A stretch of DNA of 12,342 nt from a bacterium (Candidatus Ratteibacteria) CG_4_9_14_3_um_filter_41_21 (GTDB lineage Bacteria; Ratteibacteria; UBA8468), in contig PFWI01000025.1 of NCBI GenBank assembly GCA_002791075.1, positions 1-12,342 of the forward strand, read 5' to 3'. How positions within the stretch are numbered: the first letter of the stretch is position 1; each line of letters opens with the position of its first letter. Below, piece by piece: positions 1 through 6,809 of this stretch. A program made the position numbers and the translations under genes. The notes below the pieces were generated by a model. The model searched no databases. It was not told the origin of the DNA and worked only from the letters and a program-made list of their open reading frames with translations.

Positions 1-392
1 CAAGAGAGCTTGCTCTTCAGGTTCTTTATCAATTAGACATAAGGGGAGAAAAAGCGGAGGAGATTCTTTGCCAATTCTGGAAACAGAATAATACTGAAAA
101 AACGGTGGAAGAGTTTGCCAATATCCTGGTAAAAGGGGTTGAGGAAAAAAGAGGAGATATTGACCAACTGCTGGCTAAATGCGCATTGAACTGGGAATTA
201 GACCGGATGTCAGTGGTTGACCGAAACATTCTAAGATTGGGGAGTTTTGAAATTCTTTTTTTAAAGAATATTCCTTATCCCGTCTCAATCAATGAGGCGA
301 TAGAATTAGCCAAAATATTCGGAGCTGAAGATTCTCCAAAGTTTATTAACGGAATTTTAAATAAAGTTAAGGACTTTTCACCGGCAGGATAA
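1..392 (+). CDS. nusB: Transcription antitermination factor NusB, 5' end cut off by window edge
   Basis: NusB binds boxA RNA with ribosomal protein S10 (NusE) and supports antitermination of rRNA operons. The frame is open from the window edge; the first whole codon is at position 3 and begins RELALQVLYQLD, the conserved N-terminal helix of the family (usual form ARExALQxLYxxD). Roughly 8-10 residues are therefore missing. The C-terminal half has the family hallmarks: LDRMSVVDRNILRLGSFEI, then IPYPVSINEAIELAKIFG and the closing FINGILNKV. A GTG at 105 could be taken as a start, but it lies well inside the conserved domain, so it is only a valine codon. The gene ends one base before the next start, which points to co-transcription. 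Identification is very secure; the real start is outside the window. Confidence 0.96.
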   Translation, partial: RELALQVLYQLDIRGEKAEEILCQFWKQNNTEKTVEEFANILVKGVEEKRGDIDQLLAKCALNWELDRMSVVDRNILRLGSFEILFLKNIPYPVSINEAIELAKIFGAEDSPKFINGILNKVKDFSPAG

Positions 393-393
393 A

Positions 394-1347
394 ATGAAAA
401 AAGGTTTTTTTTTCCTTTTAAGAATATTTATTAGTTTTTCCCTTTTCTTTATCCTCTTAAAATTTGTAAATTTAAATCAATTTATACAGGTTTTAAAAGA
501 AGCAAATAGGGGTATTCTCCTTCTTATTATTTTACTTAATCTAATTATTGTCCCTTTCATTTCTTATCGCTGGCAGATTATTCTTTCCTCCCAGAAACTT
601 TTTGTCAGACTTCTCTCACTTATTCGATTAACTTTTATTGGGATGTTTTTTAATAATTTTCTTCCCACTGCCGCCGGCGGCGACTTAATAAAGGGCTGCT
701 ATCTTGTTAAGGGAAGCGATTCCCGGAAGATTGATTTAGGCGCTTCCGTTCTATTTGACCGTATTGTGGGAACAATTTCCATAATTATTATGGGACTAAT
801 CGCCACTCTTTTATATTATAAGAAATTGTCTCTTCAGGCGATTCTTTTTATTTTTTTGTTATCCATCTTTACTTTATTTTTAATTCTTTTTCTCAGAAAC
901 GAGAAGATAGCAAAAACTTTTTCCAGGCTCTTGCGTTTTCACAAATATAAAACTCTGGATACACAGAGCAGAAGAATCTACGAAAGGTTCCACCGTTATG
1001 CCCATTCGCAAGGCATGCTGGCAAAATCCATAGGAATTTCCTTCATTACCCAAATTTTCTCAATTCTGATGAATTATCTTATTATTATCAGTTTAGGCGG
1101 CAAAGTTTCTCCTTTTATCCTCTTTGTTTATATTCCTCTTATCTGGGTGTTCTCTCTTTTCCCTTCTATCAATGGTTTAGGCATTCGGGAAGGCGCCTAC
1201 GTCTATTTCTTTAAAGGAATTATCGGCAAGGAAACTGCTTTTGCTCTTTCCATCCTCGTTTTAGCCCTTATTTTTCTTAATGGTATTATTGGAGGTATTA
1301 TCCATTTGACAATGGGAGGAAAGGTAAAAATAAACCAGGAGAGTTGA
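394..1347 (+). CDS. Flippase-like integral membrane protein (UPF0104 / lysylphosphatidylglycerol synthase TM family)
   Basis: This 317-residue protein is strongly hydrophobic with about eight predicted membrane segments. The first is near residues 5-23, followed by segments around 37-56, 123-141, 148-165, 214-232 and 285-305, plus less clear ones. It carries the family signature FFNNFLPTAAGGDLIKG around residues 86-102 and a late GLGIREGAY motif, both typical of the UPF0104/AglD/YbhN group related to the membrane half of MprF. Family members are thought to move or modify lipid-linked groups across the inner membrane; the substrate here is unknown. There is no lysyltransferase domain, so it is not a complete MprF. 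It begins one base after nusB and ends one base before the oxidoreductase gene, and an AGGA lies upstream within the end of nusB. Family assignment is firm, function is not. Confidence 0.85.
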   Translation: MKKGFFFLLRIFISFSLFFILLKFVNLNQFIQVLKEANRGILLLIILLNLIIVPFISYRWQIILSSQKLFVRLLSLIRLTFIGMFFNNFLPTAAGGDLIKGCYLVKGSDSRKIDLGASVLFDRIVGTISIIIMGLIATLLYYKKLSLQAILFIFLLSIFTLFLILFLRNEKIAKTFSRLLRFHKYKTLDTQSRRIYERFHRYAHSQGMLAKSIGISFITQIFSILMNYLIIISLGGKVSPFILFVYIPLIWVFSLFPSINGLGIREGAYVYFFKGIIGKETAFALSILVLALIFLNGIIGGIIHLTMGGKVKINQES

Positions 1348-1348
1348 A

Positions 1349-2491
1349 ATGGAAAAGGTAAGATTTGGTATTATTGGAGTCGGCGGGATGGGTCAGGCTC
1401 ACGCCAAAAATATTCAGGAAATTGAGGAGACCCAACTAACTGCGGTATCGGATACGGACAAGAAGACGGCAGAGAAGGTCTCTAAAGAATATAAGGTGAC
1501 CGGTTTTACCGACTATAAAGAACTTTTAACAAGCGGTTTGATTGATGCGGTTATTGTTGCCACCCCGCATTACTTCCACCCTGAAATTGGGATAGCGGCA
1601 ATGGAGGCCGACGTTCATGTCCTTACAGAAAAGCCAATAGCAGTGAGCGTAAAAGCTGCTGACTCTCTTTTAGAAGCGGCAAAACGAACAGGAAAAGTTT
1701 TTGGAGTGATGTATCAGAGCAGAAGTCTGCCCGCAATCAGAGTGGCAAGGGAAATTATCGAGAGCGGCCGCCTGGGAGAAATCAGGCGAACCTTGATGGT
1801 TAACCCTGACTATCGATGCCAGGCCTACTATGATAGCAGCACCTGGCGCGCCACCTGGGCTGGAGAAGGCGGAGGAGTTTTGATTAACCAGGCTCCGCAC
1901 GGGATTGACCTTTTTATGCTTTTAGGCGGAATGCCATCCCGGGTAACGGCAAGAATCAGAACCAGACTTCACAATATTGAGGTAGAAGATGAAGCAGATG
2001 CTCTACTGGAATATTCTAACGGAGCCTGGGGCTATTATCTTGCCTCTACCGATGAAGCACCTTCCGAAAAACGGATTGAGATTGTGGGAGATAAAGGAAA
2101 ACTTGTCCTGGAGAATGAAACGCTTAAATTTTATTCTCTAAAAACCTCTATCCCTGAATTTACGCTTAAGAATAAGGCAATGTGGGGAGGGCCGGAGGTT
2201 GTTGAGGAAAAATTGGAATTTCCTGAATGCGAAACCGGCCACAGCGCCATTACCCGAAATTTTGCCCGTTGTATCCTTCAGGGAGAAGAACTTCTTTCTC
2301 CCGGAGAGGATGGAATAAAGAGCGTAGAATTTATCAACGCTCTTATTCTCTCGGGAAAGAAGAATAAACCGGTTGCTCTTCCGGTAGACCGGGAGGAATA
2401 TAAGGAATTACTGGAAAGTTTAAAAAAGAGTTCCCAAGCAAAGAAAACAGTTAAGGTTCAGCGGGTTACCGACCCCCATTTCAACAAATAA
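1349..2491 (+). CDS. Gfo/Idh/MocA-family NAD(P)-dependent oxidoreductase
   Basis: This is a 380-residue dehydrogenase of the sugar/inositol/amino-sugar type. An N-terminal Rossmann fold opens with GIIGVGGMGQAH (residues 8-19). The family's EKP motif is at residues 94-96 (Lys95 expected to be catalytic), and APHGIDL gives His184 and Asp187 at the usual active-site positions. The stretch GGGVLINQ just before this is also typical. The C-terminal half forms the family's alpha/beta substrate-binding domain. The true substrate cannot be read from the sequence. A good Shine-Dalgarno (AGGAG) stands 7 bases before the ATG, inside the end of the previous gene. The last residues (HFNK) are encoded by the first copy of a 14-base tandem repeat that includes the stop codon, so the C-terminus has been remodelled slightly or is on the way to it. 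Confidence 0.9.
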   Translation: MEKVRFGIIGVGGMGQAHAKNIQEIEETQLTAVSDTDKKTAEKVSKEYKVTGFTDYKELLTSGLIDAVIVATPHYFHPEIGIAAMEADVHVLTEKPIAVSVKAADSLLEAAKRTGKVFGVMYQSRSLPAIRVAREIIESGRLGEIRRTLMVNPDYRCQAYYDSSTWRATWAGEGGGVLINQAPHGIDLFMLLGGMPSRVTARIRTRLHNIEVEDEADALLEYSNGAWGYYLASTDEAPSEKRIEIVGDKGKLVLENETLKFYSLKTSIPEFTLKNKAMWGGPEVVEEKLEFPECETGHSAITRNFARCILQGEELLSPGEDGIKSVEFINALILSGKKNKPVALPVDREEYKELLESLKKSSQAKKTVKVQRVTDPHFNK

Positions 2492-2505
2492 ATTTCAACA
2501 AATAA
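2478..2505 (+). repeat. Perfect 14-base tandem duplication across a stop codon
   Basis: The unit atttcaacaaataa occurs twice back to back, at 2478-2491 and 2492-2505. The first copy contains the TAA that ends the oxidoreductase gene; the second supplies another TAA and abuts the AGGAG ribosome binding site of the aminopeptidase gene. The copies are identical, which suggests a recent replication-slippage event. Confidence 0.9.
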
Positions 2506-2514
2506 GGAGATTTT

Positions 2515-3921
2515 ATGGAAAAAAAGAATCCTTTAGAAAAAAAATTATGCTATGAAAGAAAATTGGCCTGGGATGAATTTAGTCCGGAATCGAGGAAAAA
2601 AACATTAGAGTTTGCCGAAGGTTATAAAGAATTTCTAACCCGGGGAAAGACCGAATGGGAAGTTATAACCGAAGGCACAAAGATGGCCGAAAAAGCAGGC
2701 TTTATCCCTTTGGAGAAAATAAAGAAAGGAAGTTTTAAGGGAAAGAGAGTTTACGCCGATAACCGGGGGAAAAATCTGTTCTTATCAGTTTTAGGAAAAA
2801 AACCAATTTCAGAAGGAGTAAGAATCATTATTGCCCATATTGATTCTCCCCGGCTTGATTTGAAAGCGCATCCTGTTTACGAAGAGGAAAATCTTGCTTT
2901 TTTTAAAACTCATTATTACGGAGGAATAAAGAAATACCAATGGGTTACTATTCCTTTAGCCCTTCACGGTGTCGTTGTTTTGAAAAACGGCAAAAAAATA
3001 AACCTGGTTATCGGAGAAAAAAAAGAAGAGCCGGTTTTTACCATCACCGACCTTTTACCCCATCTTGCGAGTGACCAGATGAAAAAAAGTCTGGAGAAAG
3101 GCATTGAGGGGGAAGCGTTAAATATCTTAGCCGGCAGCATTCCCCATCAGAATAAAGATGTAAAGGAAAGAATAAAATTGGCAATTTTGGAAAAATTAAA
3201 CCAAAAGTATAATTTTACCGAGGAGGATTTGGTTAGCAGTAATATTGAAGCAGTCCCGGCCGGAGAGGCCAGGGACGCAGGTCTTGATAAAAGTTTGATT
3301 GCAGCTTATGGCCAGGATGACCGGGTCTGCGTTTACAGTTCTCTTAAAGCAATCTGTGAATTAAAAAACCCTGAAACTACCTGTTTCTGTATGCTTGTGG
3401 ATAAGGAGGAAATTGGCAGTGAGGGGGTAAACAGCGCTCAATCAACTTCTCTGCTTTCTTTCCTTTCCGAGATATTAAATCTCTCTTCGCCGAAAGCCAC
3501 CGAACTTCAACTGCGCAGGATTCTTTCTTCTTCCCAGGCTATCTCTGCCGATGTTAATGCCGGAGTTGACCCTGCCTACAAGGATGTTAACGAACTTAGG
3601 AATAGCCCCAGGATTGGCTGCGGAGTTGTGCTTACTAAATTTACGGGAAAAGGAGGAAAAGGAGGAAGCAGTGAAGCAAGTTCCGAATTTGTAGCCTATT
3701 TGCGAAACTTATTTGAAAAACGAAAAGTTATCTGGCAGACCGGAGAATTGGGGAAGATTGACCAGGGAGGCGGAGGAACGGTAGCAAAATATTTGGCGAG
3801 ATATAATTGCGAAGTAATCGATTGCGGGACCGCGCTTCTTTCTATGCATGCGCCATTGGAGATTGCCCATAAAGCCGATATCTACTCCACTTATCAAGCC
3901 TATTCTGCTTTTTATAAATGA
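2515..3921 (+). CDS. M18-family zinc aminopeptidase
   Basis: This 468-residue cytosolic metallopeptidase belongs to the aspartyl aminopeptidase / aminopeptidase I family, which removes N-terminal (often acidic) residues from peptides. All expected metal and catalytic residues are visible: His108 in AHIDSPRLD, Asp268 in QDDR, Glu298 and Glu299 in DKEEIGSEG, Asp346 in ADVNAG, and His445 in MHAPLE. Glu298 should be the general base. The closing HKADIYSTYQAYSAFY is also characteristic. Length is normal for the family. The ATG follows AGGAG by 7 bases. The final TGA overlaps the trpS start by four bases (ATGA), so the two are probably translationally coupled. The fold usually forms large oligomers (dodecamers); whether this one does is not visible. 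Subfamily specificity is not determined. Confidence 0.93.
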   Translation: MEKKNPLEKKLCYERKLAWDEFSPESRKKTLEFAEGYKEFLTRGKTEWEVITEGTKMAEKAGFIPLEKIKKGSFKGKRVYADNRGKNLFLSVLGKKPISEGVRIIIAHIDSPRLDLKAHPVYEEENLAFFKTHYYGGIKKYQWVTIPLALHGVVVLKNGKKINLVIGEKKEEPVFTITDLLPHLASDQMKKSLEKGIEGEALNILAGSIPHQNKDVKERIKLAILEKLNQKYNFTEEDLVSSNIEAVPAGEARDAGLDKSLIAAYGQDDRVCVYSSLKAICELKNPETTCFCMLVDKEEIGSEGVNSAQSTSLLSFLSEILNLSSPKATELQLRRILSSSQAISADVNAGVDPAYKDVNELRNSPRIGCGVVLTKFTGKGGKGGSSEASSEFVAYLRNLFEKRKVIWQTGELGKIDQGGGGTVAKYLARYNCEVIDCGTALLSMHAPLEIAHKADIYSTYQAYSAFYK

Positions 3922-4895
3922 AAAAACGAATTTTAAGCGGAATGAGACCCTCAGGAAAACTGCATCTGGGACATTGCGAGGGGGTTTTGAAATATTGGGC
4001 TAAATTACAGGATGAGTACGAGTGCTATTATGAAATTGCCGATTTGCATGCTCTTACCACTGATTATCAGGATACCTCAAAAATCAAAGAAAATATCAAA
4101 GAAATGCTGGTTGATTGGCTCTGCTTTGGTTTAGACCCGGAGAAAAGCGCACTCTTTGTCCAGTCTGAAGTTCCCGAGCATAGCCAACTGCATCTGCTGC
4201 TCTCAATGATTGTCCCTTTGTCCTGGTTGGAGCGCTGTCCTACCTATAAGGAGCAGTTAACCCAATTGAAAGATAAGGATATCTCCACCTACGGGTTTTT
4301 AGGTTATCCGGTATTGCAAGCCGCAGATATCCTTCTCTATAAAGCAACGGCGGTGCCGGTAGGCGAGGACCAATTACCGCACTTAGAATTAACCCGGGAG
4401 ATTGCCCGGCGTTTTAATTATTTCTATAAAGAAATTTTCCCCGAACCAAAAGCCCTCTTAACAAAAACCCCTAAATTACCCGGCATCGACGGCAGAAAGA
4501 TGAGTAAATCATACCATAACTGCATCTATCTTTCTGATTCAGGAAAGATTATTGAAAAAAAGGTGATGGAGATGTTTACCGACCCTGCCAGGGTTTACAA
4601 GAAAGATAAAGGTCATCCTGCCGGCTGCGTAGTTTTTGCTTTTCATCAGATCTATAATAAAGAGGAAAAATCACAAATTGAAAAAGACTGCCTTTCGGCA
4701 AAAATTGGCTGCACCGACTGCAAGAAAATTTTATCCGAGCGACTCGTTAAATCTTTACAACCTCTCTCCGAGAAGAGGAAAGAATTTGTTGCCCGGCCAA
4801 AATTGATTGATGATATCTTAAAACAAGGGAAAGAAAACGCGGGCAAAATTGCCAAAACAACTCTAAGGGAAGCAAGGGAAGCGCTAAAGATATAA
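3918..4895 (+). CDS. trpS: Tryptophan--tRNA ligase
   Basis: The enzyme charges tRNA(Trp) with tryptophan using ATP. It is a class I synthetase: the HIGH-type signature is HLGH at residues 16-19, after SGMRPSGKL, and the second ATP-binding loop is KMSKS at 194-198 in GIDGRKMSKS. GYPVLQAADILLY and VGEDQLPHLELTREIA are tryptophan-specific core motifs, separating it from TyrRS. A C-terminal CTDCKK segment occurs in one of the two common bacterial TrpRS types. Its 325 residues match a full-length enzyme. The ATG lies inside the end of the aminopeptidase gene with no evident Shine-Dalgarno, so translation probably depends on re-initiation. No T-box or trp leader precedes it, in keeping with its position inside an operon. 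Confidence 0.96.
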   Translation: MKKRILSGMRPSGKLHLGHCEGVLKYWAKLQDEYECYYEIADLHALTTDYQDTSKIKENIKEMLVDWLCFGLDPEKSALFVQSEVPEHSQLHLLLSMIVPLSWLERCPTYKEQLTQLKDKDISTYGFLGYPVLQAADILLYKATAVPVGEDQLPHLELTREIARRFNYFYKEIFPEPKALLTKTPKLPGIDGRKMSKSYHNCIYLSDSGKIIEKKVMEMFTDPARVYKKDKGHPAGCVVFAFHQIYNKEEKSQIEKDCLSAKIGCTDCKKILSERLVKSLQPLSEKRKEFVARPKLIDDILKQGKENAGKIAKTTLREAREALKI

Positions 4896-4899
4896 CCGG

Positions 4900-6003
4900 A
4901 TGATAGTTAAGAAATTAACCAGAAAAGTTGTCCTTGGTTTAAAACCATACCAGGCCGGCAAACCCATTTCTCAACTGAAAAGAGAAAGAAAAATTTCCCG
5001 GGTTATCAAACTTGCCTCTAACGAAAATCCTTTCTCTCCGTCAAAAAAAGTAATCAAGGCTCTGGGGAATTCCCTGAAAAAAATTAACCTTTACCCTGAC
5101 AGCAACGGTTATTGTTTAAAAGAGACAATTGCCAAAAAATTAAAATTAAAAAGAGGAAATATTATCTTAGGCAATGGCTCCAGTGAAATCATTGCGATGG
5201 TTCTGGAGACGTTTGTTAACCCGGCTGAAGAAGTAATTATCCCCGACCCTTCCTTTATTATCTATAAAAGCCTCATTAAATTAAGAGATGCTGTTCCGGT
5301 TTCAATCCCTTTAAAGGATTACGCTCTTGACCTTTCGGCGATGCTTAAAGCAATTAATAAAAAAACAAAAATGCTGATTCTCTGCAATCCCAACAATCCT
5401 ACCGGGACCATCATTAAAAAAGAAGAATTAAAAAAATTTATGGAGAAAATTCCCGAAAACCTTATTATTTTCTCTGATGAAGCCTATCTGGAATACGTGG
5501 AAGATAGAAAGTTCGGCTCGCTCCTTCCTTATTTGAAAAGCACGAAACCTCTCGTTGTTGCCCGCACTTTTGCCAAATCTTCCAGTTTAGCCGGGTTGCG
5601 CATTGGCTATGGAATAGCAAAAGAGGAAATTATCGAACTAATGAATAGGATTCGCCCGCCATTTAATACCTCTTCTTTAGCTCAGGTAGCCGCGACCACT
5701 GCGCTCAACGAGAATGAACATCTTAAAAAGACCAGGGAAAATAACCGGGAGGGAAAAAGATATCTCTATGAGAATTTAAAGAAATTAGGTCTTTCTTATA
5801 TTCCTACCCAGGCTAATTTTATTTGTGTTGACCTAAAAAGAGATGCTTCCTCTGTCTGCCGAAAGTTAGAAAAAGAAGGAGTAATTATCCGGGATATGTC
5901 TAATTTTAATCTGCCGGGTTCTTTTGCCCGGGTTACCATCGGTATGCATCAAGAAAATACCCTCTTTATCAAGAAATTAAAGAAGGTGCTAAAAAATGAA
6001 TAG
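4900..6003 (+). CDS. hisC: Histidinol-phosphate aminotransferase (PLP-dependent)
   Basis: This 367-residue fold-type I aminotransferase most resembles HisC, which converts imidazole-acetol phosphate and glutamate to histidinol phosphate. KLASNENPFSPS near the N-terminus is a HisC hallmark. NPNNPTG (163-169) supplies the cofactor-ring asparagine, Asp193 in SDEAYLEYV pairs with the pyridine nitrogen, and Lys226 in TFAKSSSLAGLRIGYG is the Schiff-base lysine. GSFARVTIG near the C-terminus has the phosphate-binding arginine. No other his genes are nearby, so a broader role, for example with aromatic amino acids, is possible, as is known for some HisC homologues. The start has only a weak ribosome binding site 4 bases after trpS. 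The end overlaps pdxJ by 8 bases, linking a PLP enzyme to PLP synthesis. Confidence 0.9.
   Translation: MIVKKLTRKVVLGLKPYQAGKPISQLKRERKISRVIKLASNENPFSPSKKVIKALGNSLKKINLYPDSNGYCLKETIAKKLKLKRGNIILGNGSSEIIAMVLETFVNPAEEVIIPDPSFIIYKSLIKLRDAVPVSIPLKDYALDLSAMLKAINKKTKMLILCNPNNPTGTIIKKEELKKFMEKIPENLIIFSDEAYLEYVEDRKFGSLLPYLKSTKPLVVARTFAKSSSLAGLRIGYGIAKEEIIELMNRIRPPFNTSSLAQVAATTALNENEHLKKTRENNREGKRYLYENLKKLGLSYIPTQANFICVDLKRDASSVCRKLEKEGVIIRDMSNFNLPGSFARVTIGMHQENTLFIKKLKKVLKNE
5983..5995 (+). promoter_or_regulatory. Ribosome binding site that fixes the pdxJ start
   Basis: AAGG at 5983-5986 lies 9 bases before the ATG at 5996. No comparable site precedes the only other plausible start, TTG at 6089, where the bases upstream are the end of the inserted palindrome. 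This argues that translation begins upstream of the insertion and runs through it. Confidence 0.55.
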
Positions 6004-6802
6004 AACCTGTCATTGCGAGTCCGCCTCAGGCGGACGTGGCAATCTCGAGATTGCTTCGTCGCTTCGCTCCTCGCAACGACTTTGTCGATTGGGGGTCAAC
6101 ATTGACCATATTGCCACTCTACGGCAATCCCGAAGAGGTAAAGAGCCGGACCTGGTAAAAGGAGCGCTCATCTGCGAAAAGGCCGGAGCAGACTCTATCG
6201 TCTGCCATCTTCGCGAAGACCGCCGCCATATCCAGGATAATGACCTTTTTTTTCTTAAAAAGAGAATAAAAATTCCTCTTAATTTAGAGATGGCGGCTGC
6301 CGAGGAAATAGTCAAGATTGCTTTAAAAACGCGGCCATCCCGGGTAACCCTGGTCCCGGAAAAAAGAGCGGAATTAACCACCGAAGGAGGGCTTGATGTC
6401 AAAGGAAATTTTAAACATCTTAAAAAAACAATTGCAAGATTTAAAAAAGCCGGTATTTCAGTAAGTCTTTTTGTTGACCCGGAAATTTCTCAGGTAAAAG
6501 CTTCCCAGGAGGCGGGGGCGCAATTTGTGGAACTGCATACCGGAATCTATGCTAATCAAAAAGGGAAGGGGAAAGAAGAAGAACTGGAAAAACTAAGAAA
6601 AATGACAGAATTCGCCATTTCCTGCGGGCTAAAAGTTGACGCCGGCCACGGACTAAATTACGAAAATGTGGTTCCGGTAAGCCGGGTTTCCGGGATTATA
6701 GGATTAAACATCGGCTATAGCATTATTGGTTACGCTCTTTTTATCGGCTTGGAGAAGGCGGTAAAAGAAATGCTAAAACTGGTGAAAGAGGAAAAGGAAT
6801 AG
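5996..6802 (+). CDS. pdxJ: Pyridoxine 5'-phosphate synthase with a repeat-encoded N-terminal extension
   Basis: PdxJ condenses 1-deoxy-xylulose 5-phosphate with 3-amino-2-oxopropyl phosphate to give pyridoxine 5'-phosphate, in the DXP-dependent vitamin B6 pathway. The core begins at LGVNIDHIATLRQ (about residue 32). Expected catalytic residues are present: His71 in HLREDRRHI, Glu98 in LNLEMA and His218 in DAGHGL, all offset by 25-26 from E. coli numbering. VPEKRAELTTEGGLDV is the strongest family signature. The protein is 268 residues against about 243 in E. coli. The excess is at the N-terminus, where residues about 5-28 are encoded by a 72-base palindromic element inserted in frame. Without it the protein would begin roughly MNR-LGVNIDH, a normal PdxJ start. 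The gene overlaps hisC by 8 bases. The enzyme is probably still active, because the core is intact. Confidence 0.95.
   Translation: MNRTCHCESASGGRGNLEIASSLRSSQRLCRLGVNIDHIATLRQSRRGKEPDLVKGALICEKAGADSIVCHLREDRRHIQDNDLFFLKKRIKIPLNLEMAAAEEIVKIALKTRPSRVTLVPEKRAELTTEGGLDVKGNFKHLKKTIARFKKAGISVSLFVDPEISQVKASQEAGAQFVELHTGIYANQKGKGKEEELEKLRKMTEFAISCGLKVDAGHGLNYENVVPVSRVSGIIGLNIGYSIIGYALFIGLEKAVKEMLKLVKEEKE
6009..6080 (+). repeat. Nested palindromic element inserted in frame in pdxJ
   Basis: The 72 bases are bounded by 11-base inverted arms (gtcattgcgag at 6009-6019 and ctcgcaacgac at 6070-6080) with one mismatch. Inside are a hairpin with 7-base arms (6020-6034, tccgcct/aggcgga) and a perfect 16-base palindrome, gcaatctcgagattgc (6039-6054). 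The length is a multiple of three and there is no stop in the pdxJ frame. The sequence resembles a family of dispersed palindromes that I recall from many uncultured-bacterium genomes, usually in intergenic DNA (cores like attgcgag...gcaatctc). It carries no coding capacity of its own, so it would have to be moved by an enzyme encoded elsewhere. Exact insertion boundaries and a target duplication are not clear. Confidence 0.85.
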
Positions 6803-6809
6803 AAGTACT

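Noticed and set aside
105..392. Separate short gene starting at GTG 105
   Set aside because: The conserved NusB sequence continues upstream in the same frame to the window edge, so this is an internal codon.
6010..6402. 130-residue minus-strand ORF opposite the start of pdxJ
   Set aside because: It is open mainly because the palindrome reads through on both strands; the protein has no family resemblance, and pdxJ on the plus strand is certain.
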